Source: an uncultured Eubacteriales bacterium (lineage in GTDB: Bacteria > Bacillota > Clostridia > Oscillospirales > Acutalibacteraceae). From it: a DNA stretch of 64,000 nucleotides. The stretch spans positions 102,441 to 166,440 of the forward strand of contig CAKSQO010000003.1 in assembly GCA_934486615.1 (NCBI GenBank), in the 5' to 3' direction. The translations under genes were made by a program, and so were the position numbers. The notes under the pieces are model-generated. The model was not told the origin of the DNA, made no database searches, and worked only from the letters and a program-made list of their open reading frames with translations. Positions 41,954 to 52,118 of this stretch are shown here, in pieces; position 1 is the first letter of the stretch; the number at the start of each line of letters is the position of its first letter.

Positions 41954-43609
41954 TCAGATGCTGCGGTTTATTGCGGAAAACAGCGCGTTTATCGACGACG
42001 CGATGATGTCGTCGTTTATGCCCGCGCCCCAGACCTTGCGGCCGTCGGGCAGTGTGATTGAAACGTAGGAGATAGCCTGCGAGGTCGAGCCTGCGGTCAG
42101 CGCGTGCTCCTCGTAGCTCAGGTCGGAGAAGTCGATTCCCAGCTGCTGCTTGACGGCGTTGCTGACGGCGTCGAGGCGGCCGTTGCCCGTTGCGGCAAGC
42201 TCCTTGACCTCGCCGTTAAGCTCGACCGTCACGGAAACGCTGATGTCGGGCGTGCGCTTGAAATGATAGTCGATGAGCCTGATGTGGTCGTTGATGTTGA
42301 CGTAGGTGTCGGTGAACACGTCGAGCACCTGCTGCGGCGAAAGCTCCGCGTGAGCGTTGTCGGAGACGTGCTTGACGGTGTAGCCGACGTCCTCGCGCAT
42401 TTTTGCGGGAATGACGTAGCCGAAGTTGTGCTCAAGCAGATAGCCGATGCCGCCCTTGCCCGACTGGGAATTTATGCGGATAACGTCGGTTTCGTACTCG
42501 CGGCCGACGTCGTTCGGGTCGATGGGCAGGTAGGGGACCGTCCAGGTGTCGCAGTTCTTTTCCTCGCGCCACTTCATACCCTTGGCGATAGCGTCCTGAT
42601 GCGAGCCCGAGAACGCGGCGAATACGAGCTTGCCCGCGTAGGGCTGGCGGTCGTAGACCTGCATTCCGGTCACGCGCTCGTAAAGCTCGGAGATTTCGGG
42701 GATATTGTTGAAGTCGAGGTTCGGCTCAACGCCCTGCGAGTACATATTCATCGCGAGCGTGATGATGTCGACGTTGCCCGTGCGCTCGCCGTTGCCGAAA
42801 AGCGTGCCCTCGATACGGTCGGCGCCCGCGAGCAGTCCGAGCTCGCTGTCGGCGACGGCGCAGCCGCGGTCATTGTGCGGGTGCAGCGAGATGACGACCG
42901 CGTCGCGGTACCTGATGTTGTCGCACATATACTCGACCTGGTCGGCGTAGACGTGCGGCGAGCTGAGCTCGACGGTGACAGGCAGGTTGATTACGGCCTT
43001 TCTGTCGGCGGTCGGCTTCCACACATCGAGCACGGCGTTGCATATCTCAAGCGCAAACTCGGGCTCGGTGCCCGTGAACGACTCGGGCGAATACTCATAG
43101 CGGAAGTTCGCTCCCGTCTCGGCTGCGATCTTGTTGAAAAGCTCCGCACCGCTGACGGCGATGTCGATTATCTCCTGCTTCGACTTGCGGAAAACCTGCT
43201 CGCGCTGGGCAAGCGAGGTGGAATTATACAGGTGAACGACGGCGTTTTTGCAGCCCTCGAGCGCGGCGAAGGTCTTGCGGATAATGTGCTCGCGGCTCTG
43301 GGTCAGCACCTGAACCGTGACGTCGTCGGGTATCATATCCTGCTCGATAAGGGCGCGCAGGAAGGCATACTCAGTCTCGCTCGCGGCGGGGAAACCGACC
43401 TCGATCTCCTTAAAGCCGATCTTGACGAGCAGCTTGAAGAACTCGAGCTTTTCGTCAAGGCTCATCGGGGTGATGAGCGACTGGTTGCCGTCGCGCAGAT
43501 CGACCGAGCACCATACGGGCGCTTTGTCGATATAGGTTTTGTTGACCCAGCGGCGGGTCGGGTTTTTGACAGGGAAAAACTGGCGCGTGTATTTGGCTGT
43601 GTTTTTCAT
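41954..43609 (-). CDS. leuA: 2-isopropylmalate synthase (long LeuA form)
   Basis: Condenses acetyl-CoA with 2-ketoisovalerate, the first committed leucine step. 551 residues from ATG 43609 with AAAGGA upstream; TTG 43612 is the only alternative. It has the HMGL-like TIM barrel (WCSVDLRDGNQSLITPM at about 34-50, HPHNDRGCAVAD metal His pair) and a C-terminal LeuA dimer/regulatory domain (about 430-551), the site of leucine feedback in this family. The yeast-like LeuA2 type is suggested by the FFPVKNPTRRWVNKTYIDKAP start. Confidence 0.95.
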   Translation of the reverse strand: MKNTAKYTRQFFPVKNPTRRWVNKTYIDKAPVWCSVDLRDGNQSLITPMSLDEKLEFFKLLVKIGFKEIEVGFPAASETEYAFLRALIEQDMIPDDVTVQVLTQSREHIIRKTFAALEGCKNAVVHLYNSTSLAQREQVFRKSKQEIIDIAVSGAELFNKIAAETGANFRYEYSPESFTGTEPEFALEICNAVLDVWKPTADRKAVINLPVTVELSSPHVYADQVEYMCDNIRYRDAVVISLHPHNDRGCAVADSELGLLAGADRIEGTLFGNGERTGNVDIITLAMNMYSQGVEPNLDFNNIPEISELYERVTGMQVYDRQPYAGKLVFAAFSGSHQDAIAKGMKWREEKNCDTWTVPYLPIDPNDVGREYETDVIRINSQSGKGGIGYLLEHNFGYVIPAKMREDVGYTVKHVSDNAHAELSPQQVLDVFTDTYVNINDHIRLIDYHFKRTPDISVSVTVELNGEVKELAATGNGRLDAVSNAVKQQLGIDFSDLSYEEHALTAGSTSQAISYVSITLPDGRKVWGAGINDDIIASSINALFSAINRSI

Positions 43610-43631
43610 CAAGTTTATTCCTTTCAGGCGC

Positions 43632-44009
43632 TTATTTCGCCGCGGCGATTACTTCGACTTCGACGAGAGCGCCCTTGGGCAGAGCCTTAACGGCAACGCA
43701 GCTGCGCGCGGGAGCGGAGGTGATGAACTTGCCGTAGACGCCGTTGAACTCGGCAAAATCGGCGATGTCGGCGAGGAAGCAGGTCGTCTTGACTACGTCG
43801 TCAAAGCTGACTCCCGCAGCCTCGAGGACGGCGGAGAGATTCTTCATTACCTGCTCGGTCTGGGCGGCGATGTCGCTGCCGACAAGCTCGCCCGTGACGG
43901 GGGAGAGCGCAATCTGACCCGAGGTATATACGATGCTGCCGAGCTTTACGGCCTGCGAATACGGGCCGATGGCTTTAGGTGCGTTTGAGGTTGAGATTAT
44001 CTCTGACAT
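43632..44009 (-). CDS. ridA: RidA family reactive enamine/imine deaminase
   Basis: Hydrolyses the unstable 2-aminocrotonate/2-aminoacrylate enamines released by threonine/serine dehydratase. 125 residues. Motifs: SNAPKAIGPYSQAV, YTSGQIAL, VVKTTCFLADIADFAEFN and PARSCVAVKALPKGALVEVE, with the key Arg in PARSCV. It sits between ilvA and leuA, exactly where an IlvA helper is expected. Confidence 0.95.
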   Translation of the reverse strand: MSEIISTSNAPKAIGPYSQAVKLGSIVYTSGQIALSPVTGELVGSDIAAQTEQVMKNLSAVLEAAGVSFDDVVKTTCFLADIADFAEFNGVYGKFITSAPARSCVAVKALPKGALVEVEVIAAAK

Positions 44010-44025
44010 TGTAAAGACACTTCCT

Positions 44026-45231
44026 TTAGATTATCTTGATACCGAAATCGGTGAGAGCTTTTTTGATCTGTTCTATGTGCTCAAAGTTTCTCGTTTCGAG
44101 CGTCAGCCTGATGTGGCAGCCGTTAACGTCGCTGCCCTCAGTGGAGTGCTCATAGTGCACGGCGGTTACGTTGCCGCCCTGCTTGGCGATTATCTTTGCG
44201 ACATTCATCAGCTGGCCGGGCTTGTCGATAAGCTCGATGTTGAGCTGGCAGTTGCGGCCCGACATAAGCAGGCCTCTGGTGATGACGCGTGAGAGAATGG
44301 TAACGTCGATGTTGCCGCCCGAAAGCAGGCAGACGGCCTTTTTGCCCCTGAGGTCAATCTTATCGAACATCGCAGCTGCGACGGAGACGGCGCCCGCACC
44401 CTCGGTGACGAGCTTCTCTTTCTCCATAAGCGCGAGAATTGCGGCGCTTATCTCGTCGTCGGTGACGGTGACAATCTCGTCGACATACTCCGAGCAGACC
44501 TTGTAGGTCAGGTCGCCGGGCTCCTTGACGGCGATACCGTCGGCGATGGTGAAGACCGAGTCGAGCTTTTCGATTCTTTTATCCTTGACGGAGTTGAGCA
44601 TCGACGGAGCGCCCGCGGCCTGAACGCCGTAGACCTTGATGTTGGGGTTGAGGCTCTTTATCGTGTAGGCAACGCCGGAGATGAGTCCGCCGCCGCCGAC
44701 GGGAACGATGACCGCGTCCATATCGGGCAGCTGCTCGGCAAGCTCGAGGGCGATGGTGCCCTGACCCGCGATGACTGCGGGGTCGTTGAACGGGTGAATG
44801 AAGGTGTAGCCCTTTTCACTCTGCAGCTCAAGCGCTTTCTGATAAGCGTCATCGTACACGCCGTCAACAAGGCAGATCTCCGCGCCGTAGCTTCTGGTCG
44901 CTTCGACCTTGGAGATGGGCGCGCTGTCGGGCAGGCAGATAACTGCCTTGCAGCCGCTTTTCTGCGCCGCGAGGGCGACGCCCTGAGCGTGGTTGCCCGC
45001 CGAGCAGGCGACTACGCCGCGCTTTTTCTCCTCGTCGGAGAGCAGCGACATTTTGTAGTAAGCGCCCCTGACCTTGAACGAGCCTGTGACCTGCAGATTC
45101 TCGGTTTTCAGGTAAAGCTCCGTGCCGGGCTTGATTTTCGGCGCGTACAGCAGGTCGGTGGTGATAGCAACGTCCTTCAGGACATATTTTGCTTTGTAAA
45201 CGTCGTCAAGACTGAGTTCGGTTACACTCAT
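44026..45231 (-). CDS. ilvA: Threonine ammonia-lyase
   Basis: PLP enzyme converting threonine to 2-ketobutyrate, the entry to isoleucine. 401 residues. The PLP lysine is Lys53 in TGSFKVRGAYYK, and the phosphate loop is PVGGGGLISG. A C-terminal ACT-like domain (about 325-401, QLNIELIDKPGQLMNVAKII) suggests allosteric control. The length and single ACT domain match the TdcB/IlvA clostridial form. Operon placement between the BCAA genes favours a biosynthetic role. Confidence 0.94.
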   Translation of the reverse strand: MSVTELSLDDVYKAKYVLKDVAITTDLLYAPKIKPGTELYLKTENLQVTGSFKVRGAYYKMSLLSDEEKKRGVVACSAGNHAQGVALAAQKSGCKAVICLPDSAPISKVEATRSYGAEICLVDGVYDDAYQKALELQSEKGYTFIHPFNDPAVIAGQGTIALELAEQLPDMDAVIVPVGGGGLISGVAYTIKSLNPNIKVYGVQAAGAPSMLNSVKDKRIEKLDSVFTIADGIAVKEPGDLTYKVCSEYVDEIVTVTDDEISAAILALMEKEKLVTEGAGAVSVAAAMFDKIDLRGKKAVCLLSGGNIDVTILSRVITRGLLMSGRNCQLNIELIDKPGQLMNVAKIIAKQGGNVTAVHYEHSTEGSDVNGCHIRLTLETRNFEHIEQIKKALTDFGIKII

Positions 45232-45276
45232 TTTTTTCAGCTCCTTATTATTCGGCTGCCGCTAAAAAAGGCGGCG

Positions 45277-45402
45277 CGGCCGCTTGAAGCCCGCTTAAAG
45301 CAGGCTGTTTATGAATTGTTCGGCGGCGCGCGGCGAGCGGCCGTTTGAAGCCCGCTTAAAGCAGGCTGTTTATGAATTGTTCGGCGGCGCGCGGCGAGCG
45401 GC
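45277..45402. repeat. 61-bp tandem duplication covering the 3' end of the DUF815 gene
   Basis: A 58-base stretch at 45284-45341 recurs identically at 45345-45402, a 61-bp period, with the flanks extending the match except for one C/T change. The right copy is the coding 3' end of the ATPase gene; the left copy lies just past its stop in the gap before ilvA. Confidence 0.88.
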
Positions 45403-46537
45403 TGCCCTTGTTTAGCGCAAAGGCCTCGGCCTTTACTTCAAGCTCCTTCACGTCGATCTTAAGGCCGTTTTTCTCGGCAAGGGTGCGGACGATGTCGAGG
45501 TAGAGCGCCTTGTCCGGCTTCTCGAAATAGACCGTCAGGCCGAAGCGGTCGGACAGCGACATCAGCTCCTGCACCGTGTCATTATGGTGCACGTCGTCGG
45601 CGTCGCTGCGACCGGAGAACGTCTCCTTAACGATATGGCGGCGGTTGCTGGTGGCATAGATGACGGCGTTGCACGCCTTTGCCGAGGCCGAGCCTTCAAG
45701 CGCCGCTTTCAGCATACTGAAGCAGTCGTCGTTTTTGTTGAACGACAGGTCGTCGATGAAGATGATGAATTTAAGCGGATTGTCGGAAATCCTCGCCATA
45801 ATGTCAGACAGGCTGAAAAGCTGGTCTTTTCTAAGCTCTATCAGGCGCAGACCGCGGTCAAAGAAGTGGTTGACGCAGGCCTTGACCGTCGAGGATTTGC
45901 CCGTTCCCGCGTCGCCGTACAGCAGCACGTTCGCGGCGGGGCGACCCTCGATGAGGGCGAGGGTGTTGTCAAACACCTTTTTGCGCTCGGCTTCGTAGCC
46001 GACGAAGCTGTCGGCCGAGATGTCGTCGGCGGACTCGACAGGAACAATGCGGCTGTCGGTGACGGAGAACATCTTTGCCGAGGCAAAGATGCCGTAGCCG
46101 TAGCGACCGATGTTACTGAGCCTGTCGGCGAACGACTCCTCAAAGTCGACCGCTGCGCTTTCAAAGCGCGGGGCAAAGCCGCCGCAGTCGTCGGCGCTTA
46201 TCAGGTCGGCGGGGGTCAGGCGGCTCAGCTGCGAGAACAGCTTCAGCTCGGCGGACGCGTTTGCCTGCAGCGCTTCGGGGATTTGAACCGAGCGCGCCGC
46301 GTCGATTATGTATCGGTTTTCGTCGGTGTAGACCGTGCGCGTCAGAAAGTCGGAGAAGCTGTAGTTATCCTCCGCGAGGGAATAGACAAACTCGCCGTAG
46401 GCTTCGGCTTTTTGCAGCGCGTTTTGCGCCGTCAGCACTTTAAGCAGTGCGGCAATCGGCTTGGTCTCGAGCGTTTTGCGGAACACGCACAGCGAGCCGA
46501 GACGGCGCGCGAGCGCTTCATTTTGTTGCGTAGTCAT
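45356..46537 (-). CDS. DUF815 family AAA+ ATP-binding protein
   Basis: AAA-type ATPase of 393 residues. Walker A is GDAGTGKS (208-215) and Walker B is FIIFIDDLSF near 267-276. A sensor-like ATSNRRHIVKETF segment follows. The N-terminal half is the DUF815-specific domain. The function is unknown; members occur as stand-alone genes in many bacteria. Here it lies between ilvD and ilvA in the same direction with 9 nt to ilvD, so it is part of the amino acid transcript. Its 3' end is tandemly duplicated. Confidence 0.87.
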   Translation of the reverse strand: MTTQQNEALARRLGSLCVFRKTLETKPIAALLKVLTAQNALQKAEAYGEFVYSLAEDNYSFSDFLTRTVYTDENRYIIDAARSVQIPEALQANASAELKLFSQLSRLTPADLISADDCGGFAPRFESAAVDFEESFADRLSNIGRYGYGIFASAKMFSVTDSRIVPVESADDISADSFVGYEAERKKVFDNTLALIEGRPAANVLLYGDAGTGKSSTVKACVNHFFDRGLRLIELRKDQLFSLSDIMARISDNPLKFIIFIDDLSFNKNDDCFSMLKAALEGSASAKACNAVIYATSNRRHIVKETFSGRSDADDVHHNDTVQELMSLSDRFGLTVYFEKPDKALYLDIVRTLAEKNGLKIDVKELEVKAEAFALNKGSRSPRAAEQFINSLL

Positions 46538-46546
46538 AGTGTGGGA

Positions 46547-48217
46547 CTATCCTTTGAACTGATTTATGACAGCTCCCTTATCCGCGGAGCTGACCATTGC
46601 GGAGTATCTTGCAAGGTAGCCCTTCAGGTTCTCCTTGCGCTTGATGGGCATGGTCTGCCTGCGGGACTCGATCTCGGCTTCGTCAACTTTAAGCTCAATC
46701 GAGTGCTCGGGAATATTTATCGAAATAATGTCGCCCTCTTTGACATAGGCGATAAGGCCGCCGCTGACGGCCTCGGGCGAAACGTGGCCTATGGAAGCGC
46801 CTCTGGTAGCGCCGGAGAAACGACCGTCGGTGATGAGCGCTACGTCATTGTCAAGCCCCATTCCGGCGATTGCGGAGGTCGGGGAGAGCATCTCTCTCAT
46901 GCCGGGGCCGCCCGCAGGACCTTCGTAGCGGATAACGACGACGTCGCCCTTGACGATCCTGCCGTCGTAGATGGCGGCGATAGCCTCCTCCTCGCTCTCA
47001 AACACGCGGGCAGGGCCCTCGTGCACGAGCATTTCGGGAGCGACGGCGCTGCGCTTTACAACGCAGCCGTTGGGGGCAAGGTTGCCCTTGAGCACGGCGA
47101 TGCCGCCCGTCTTGCTGTACGGATTGTCGACGGTGCGGATCACGTCGGTGTCGCGATTTACCGCGTCGGCGATGTTCTCAGCCATGGTCTTGCCTGTGCA
47201 GGTCATAACGGAGGTGTCGAGCAGGTTGAGCTTTGTCAGCTCCCTGAGCACGGCATAGATACCGCCCGCTTCGTTAAGGTCCTCCATATAGGTGTGACCC
47301 GCAGGCGCCAAATGGCAGAGGTTCGGGGTGCGCTCGCTTATCGCGTTTGCTTCGTCAAGGCTGAACTCGACGCCGCACTCGTTGGCGATAGCGGGCAGGT
47401 GCAGCATACTGTTGGTGGAGCAGCCGAGCGCCATGTCGGCGGTCAGCGCGTTCTTTATAGCGGCCGCGGTCATAATGTCGCGCGGCTTGATGTCCTTTTT
47501 AACAAGCTCCATGACCTGCATACCCGCGTGCTTTGCAAGCTCGATTCTTGCGGAATAGACGGCGGGGATGGTTCCGTTGCCGCGCAGTCCCATTCCGAGC
47601 ACCTCGGTCAGGCAGTTCATGGAGTTGGCGGTGTACATACCCGAGCAGGAGCCGCAGGTAGGACACGTTTTCTCCTCACACTCGCAGAGCTTCGCTTCGT
47701 CGATAAGCCCCGCTTTGTATGAGCCGACGGCCTCGAACATACTCGAAAGGCTCGTCTTTTTGCCGTCGACGCGACCCGCAAGCATCGGGCCGCCGCTGAC
47801 GAACACGGTGGGGATATTAAGGCGTGCGGCCGCCATGAGCAGGCCGGGCACGTTCTTGTCGCAGTTTGGCACCATTACGAGGCCGTCGAAGCCGTGAGCC
47901 ATAACCATGGCCTCGGTCGAGTCGGCGATGAGGTCGCGCGTGACGAGGGAATACTTCATTCCCGTGTGACCCATTGCGATACCGTCGCAGACCGCGATAG
48001 CGGGGAATACGATAGGAGTTCCGCCCGCCATTGCAACGCCGAGCTTGACGGCGTCGACGATCTTGTCAATGTTCATGTGGCCGGGAACGATCTCGTTATA
48101 AGAGCTGACTATTCCGATAAGCGGACGCGCCTGCTCCTCCTTGGTCAGGCCGAGCGCGTGATAGAGACTGCGGTGCGGCGCATTCTGAAATCCGTCGACG
48201 ATGGTATCTTTTATCAT
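46547..48217 (-). CDS. ilvD: Dihydroxy-acid dehydratase
   Basis: Fe-S dehydratase making the 2-keto acids of valine and isoleucine. 556 residues, full length. Cluster and active-site motifs: PNCDKNVPGLLMAA, TCGSCSGMYTANSMNCL and the C-terminal GRFSGATRGASIGHVSPEA. The start ATG 48217 follows AAGGAG. The 167-nt gap to ilvC contains a GC-rich dyad but no T run. Confidence 0.97.
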   Translation of the reverse strand: MIKDTIVDGFQNAPHRSLYHALGLTKEEQARPLIGIVSSYNEIVPGHMNIDKIVDAVKLGVAMAGGTPIVFPAIAVCDGIAMGHTGMKYSLVTRDLIADSTEAMVMAHGFDGLVMVPNCDKNVPGLLMAAARLNIPTVFVSGGPMLAGRVDGKKTSLSSMFEAVGSYKAGLIDEAKLCECEEKTCPTCGSCSGMYTANSMNCLTEVLGMGLRGNGTIPAVYSARIELAKHAGMQVMELVKKDIKPRDIMTAAAIKNALTADMALGCSTNSMLHLPAIANECGVEFSLDEANAISERTPNLCHLAPAGHTYMEDLNEAGGIYAVLRELTKLNLLDTSVMTCTGKTMAENIADAVNRDTDVIRTVDNPYSKTGGIAVLKGNLAPNGCVVKRSAVAPEMLVHEGPARVFESEEEAIAAIYDGRIVKGDVVVIRYEGPAGGPGMREMLSPTSAIAGMGLDNDVALITDGRFSGATRGASIGHVSPEAVSGGLIAYVKEGDIISINIPEHSIELKVDEAEIESRRQTMPIKRKENLKGYLARYSAMVSSADKGAVINQFKG

Positions 48218-48384
48218 AATGGTTCTCCTTGTCCGCCGCTTTTATACGCAAACGGATAAATGCGGCATTTGTTTAAAGCGGCAGCTGCCGCGCAATGAAA
48301 GCTTCAAGCGCGGGACAACTGCCCCGAGAGCGGCGCGGCCTTTAAGCGGAAAGTTCGCGATAAAAGCCGCGCCTTAAAATCCTA

Positions 48385-49401
<1,017 letters not shown>

Positions 49402-49455
49402 TTTAGATTATCTCCTTTTTGTGATATATATACTGCGCGTAAGGCCCGATGCAAA

Positions 49456-49947
49456 TTACTTGCTTATGGTGCTGCTGCCGCGCTGTATCGCTACTACTCC
49501 CGTGCGGCACATCTCAAGTATGCCGAGCGGTTCGATGACGTCGATGAACGCCTTTACCTTTGACGGCTCGCCCGTGACCTCGATTGATATGGCGTCGGTC
49601 GAGTAGTCGATTATCTTCGCCCTGTAGACCTCGACGGCCGCCATTATTTCATTGCGGTTCTCGGGGGTGTTGGCGACCTTGATTATCATAAGCTCGCGCT
49701 CGACGGAGGTTGAGTCGTCAAGCAGCTCGACCTCGCGGACGTTATAGAGCTTTTTAAGCTGATTTATCAGCTGCTCGCGGGCGTAGTCGTCGCCGTTGAG
49801 TGTTATGGTCATTCGTGAAAAACGCGGGTCCTCGGTCTCGCCGACGGTGAGGGAGTCGATGTTGAAGCCTCTGCGCATGAACAGTCCCGACACGCGGGCG
49901 AGTACGCCGTATTTATTCTCGACATAGGCTGCGATCACACTTCTCAT
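49456..49947 (-). CDS. ilvN: Acetolactate synthase regulatory (small) subunit
   Basis: ACT-domain subunit that confers valine feedback and stimulates IlvB. 163 residues. The N-terminal ACT segment ENKYGVLARVSGLFMRRGFNIDSLTVG is diagnostic. The ATG overlaps the ilvB stop (ATGA), so the subunits are translationally coupled. Some systems call it ilvH. Confidence 0.96.
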   Translation of the reverse strand: MRSVIAAYVENKYGVLARVSGLFMRRGFNIDSLTVGETEDPRFSRMTITLNGDDYAREQLINQLKKLYNVREVELLDDSTSVERELMIIKVANTPENRNEIMAAVEVYRAKIIDYSTDAISIEVTGEPSKVKAFIDVIEPLGILEMCRTGVVAIQRGSSTISK

Positions 49948-51656
49948 CGGTCTTCCTCCAGTTCCACGCTTGTAATAATATCGTCAATGCTTCCTCCGGG
50001 CGGCAGCATCGGCAGGACGAATTCGTCCTTGTCGATGAGCGTATCGATGAGGTAGGGACAGTGCGCGTCCATTGCCTTGGTGAAGGCCGCCCTGAAGTCG
50101 TCGATGTTGTCGACGCGCTCGGCCTTTGCGCCGAACGCTTCGGCGAGCTTAACAAAGTCGGTCTGACGGCCGAGCACGGTGTTTGAATAGCGCTTGCCGT
50201 AGAACAGCGTCTGCCACTGGCGCACCATTCCGAGCACGCCGTTGTTAAGCAGTACGATGACGACGGGGGTGTTGTATGTAACGGCGGTGGCAAGCTCGTT
50301 TAAGTTCATACCGAAGCTGCCGTCGCCCGTGATGAGCACGGTGCGGTCGCCTGTTGCGACAGCGGCGCCGATGGCAGCGCCGAGACCGTAGCCCATAGTG
50401 CCCAGCCCGCCGCTTGAAGCAAACCTGCGCACGCGCTCAAAATCGGTGTATTGCGCCGCCCACATCTGATGCTGACCGACGTCGGTGGCGATTATCGTGT
50501 CGCGGTCCTTGACCTCGTTAATAACGTCGAAAATCTTCTTCGGAGTCATCGCGCCGTTTGCCTTTTCCTCGGTCTTGGCGATGATGGCGTTCTCCTCGGC
50601 TCTGAGCGCTTCGATGTGTGCTCTCCACTCGGGGTGCTGTTTTTTCTCGCACTTGTCAAGCAGGCGGGCGAACGAGTCGACGATGTCACCGATAAGCCCC
50701 GCGTCGACCTTGATGTTCTTGTTGATCTCGCTCAAATCGGTGTCGAGCTGGATTATTTTTGCGTTGGGGCAGTATTTTGCGGTGTTGCCCGTGGCACGGT
50801 CGCTGAAGCGCACGCCCACACCGATGACGAGGTCTGCGTCCTTATTGGCCATGCTCGAAGCGTAGTGGCCGTGCATACCCTCCATGCCGAGGTAGCGCTC
50901 GTAGGAACACGGCAGGCACGACAGACCCATAAAGGTGCAGCCGACAAAGCCGTCGATCTTCTCTGCGAGGGCGCAGATAATATCGGCCATGCCTTCGCCC
51001 GCAGCGCCGCCGCCGATGTAGATGTAGGGCTTTTCAGCCGCGTTTATCAGCTTTGCCGCAGCTTCGATTTCCGCGTCGGAGACGCGCCCCTGCGGAGCCA
51101 TCCCGACCACATCGTGCGGCTCATAGTCGCCGATCGCGGTCTGCACATCCTTGGGAATGTCGATAAGCACGGGACCCGGACGGCCCGACTTCGCAATCCG
51201 GAATGCCTCGCGAATGGTGTCGGCAAGCTCGGACACGCTGCTGACAAAATAGTTGTGCTTGGTTATCGGCATGGTAACGCCCGTTATATTTATCTCCTGA
51301 AAGCTGTCGCGCCCGATAAGGCTCGTGGGCACGTTGCCCGTGATGGCGACCATGGGAATGGAGTCGAGCATCGCGGTGGCGATACCCGTTACAAGGTTGG
51401 TAGCACCCGGACCCGAGGTCGCGATGACTACGCCGACCTTGCCCGTGACGCGCGAGTAGCCGTCGGCTGCGTGCGACGCACCCTGCTCGTGCGCGGTCAG
51501 GACGTGGTTTATGCGCCCCTGCGCCTTGTAAAGCTCGTCATAGATGTTGAGCACCTGACCGCCGGGGTAGCCGAAAACATCGGTCACGCCCTGCTCGATA
51601 AGAGTCTCGACAACTATTTGAGCGCCTGTCATTCTTTTTGCTTTTTCAGTCTGCAT
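49944..51656 (-). CDS. ilvB: Acetolactate synthase catalytic (large) subunit
   Basis: ThDP/FAD enzyme making acetolactate and acetohydroxybutyrate. 570 residues from ATG 51656, with AAAGGAAAA upstream; the longer frame runs into the T-box terminator. The N-terminus reads MTGAQIVVETLIEQGVTDVFGYPGG with the catalytic Glu in TAHEQGASHAADGY. The ThDP motif GDGSFGMNLNEL...NNGVLGMV is near the C-terminus. First gene of the BCAA operon, under T-box control. Confidence 0.96.
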   Translation of the reverse strand: MQTEKAKRMTGAQIVVETLIEQGVTDVFGYPGGQVLNIYDELYKAQGRINHVLTAHEQGASHAADGYSRVTGKVGVVIATSGPGATNLVTGIATAMLDSIPMVAITGNVPTSLIGRDSFQEINITGVTMPITKHNYFVSSVSELADTIREAFRIAKSGRPGPVLIDIPKDVQTAIGDYEPHDVVGMAPQGRVSDAEIEAAAKLINAAEKPYIYIGGGAAGEGMADIICALAEKIDGFVGCTFMGLSCLPCSYERYLGMEGMHGHYASSMANKDADLVIGVGVRFSDRATGNTAKYCPNAKIIQLDTDLSEINKNIKVDAGLIGDIVDSFARLLDKCEKKQHPEWRAHIEALRAEENAIIAKTEEKANGAMTPKKIFDVINEVKDRDTIIATDVGQHQMWAAQYTDFERVRRFASSGGLGTMGYGLGAAIGAAVATGDRTVLITGDGSFGMNLNELATAVTYNTPVVIVLLNNGVLGMVRQWQTLFYGKRYSNTVLGRQTDFVKLAEAFGAKAERVDNIDDFRAAFTKAMDAHCPYLIDTLIDKDEFVLPMLPPGGSIDDIITSVELEEDR

Positions 51657-51699
51657 TTTTCCTTTGATCCTCCCGAGGAAATGCCGCCGAAAGCAAGCC

Positions 51700-52040
51700 T
51701 TTAAAGCGGCAAATGTGATGATATGTCCGTATAGCAAAAACACTTCCGACTCTTTATCATCGTTTGATAACAAAGAGACGAAAGTGCAAAACTCGTGATT
51801 TCAAGCCTTCCGCGGTACCACTCTTTTTCACGCGGCATATTCGCCTCGTGCTCTCGGGTGCCAACACACCCACGCTCTTTTACGGGAGCACCCGTCCGCA
51901 ACTACTCGGTCCTGCCGACCGTTTCCCTGCGGCCGCTCCGCGGCGAGTTCGGAAAAAGTTCGCCGATGCCTTGCACCGAAACGGCATCTCTCTGTCTGAC
52001 GTTTGACTTTAACCTACTGTTCCGCATCACTGCGTTTGGT
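51700..52040 (-). promoter_or_regulatory. T-box riboswitch leader of the ilv-leu operon
   Basis: On the minus strand the leader has AGAGAGATGCC...GGTGCAAGGCAT (distal Stem I, near 51965-51995) and the T-box sequence GTGGTACCGCGG (about 51821-51810). A long terminator hairpin (51787-51735) ends in TTTTTGC. Leader length about 340 nt is normal. The amino acid sensed is not settled: CTC at 51947-51945 and CTT near 51960 would both mean leucine, but the register of the specifier loop needs folding. Confidence 0.9.
51735..51787 (-). terminator. T-box-controlled terminator before ilvB
   Basis: On the minus strand CACTTTC...CTCTTT.TTATC pairs with GAT.ATAAAGAG..GGAAGTG, then TTTTT. It competes with the antiterminator that contains the T-box sequence. 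Confidence 0.85.
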
Positions 52041-52047
52041 TTTTTAC

Positions 52048-52076
52048 ATTATACTACCGCTTTGCACGTTTGTCAA
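52048..52076 (-). promoter_or_regulatory. Promoter of the ilv-leu T-box transcript
   Basis: Minus strand consensus TTGACA (52076-52071), a 17-nt spacer and TATAAT (52053-52048). It lies 43 nt after the argF stop; no terminator is obvious between argF and this promoter, so arg transcripts may run in. Confidence 0.88.
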
Positions 52077-52118
52077 TCATATTTTCGACTGCGTGCGAGC
52101 TTTTTTCGCCCCTTTGAG

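Noticed and set aside
42104..43690. 528-codon plus-strand frame
   Set aside because: Antisense of leuA; Val/Leu/Asp-rich composition typical of a shadow.
45584..47722. 712-codon open frame on the plus strand
   Set aside because: It is antisense to the DUF815 gene and ilvD, both clear families. Long antisense frames are expected where sense codons end in C or G.
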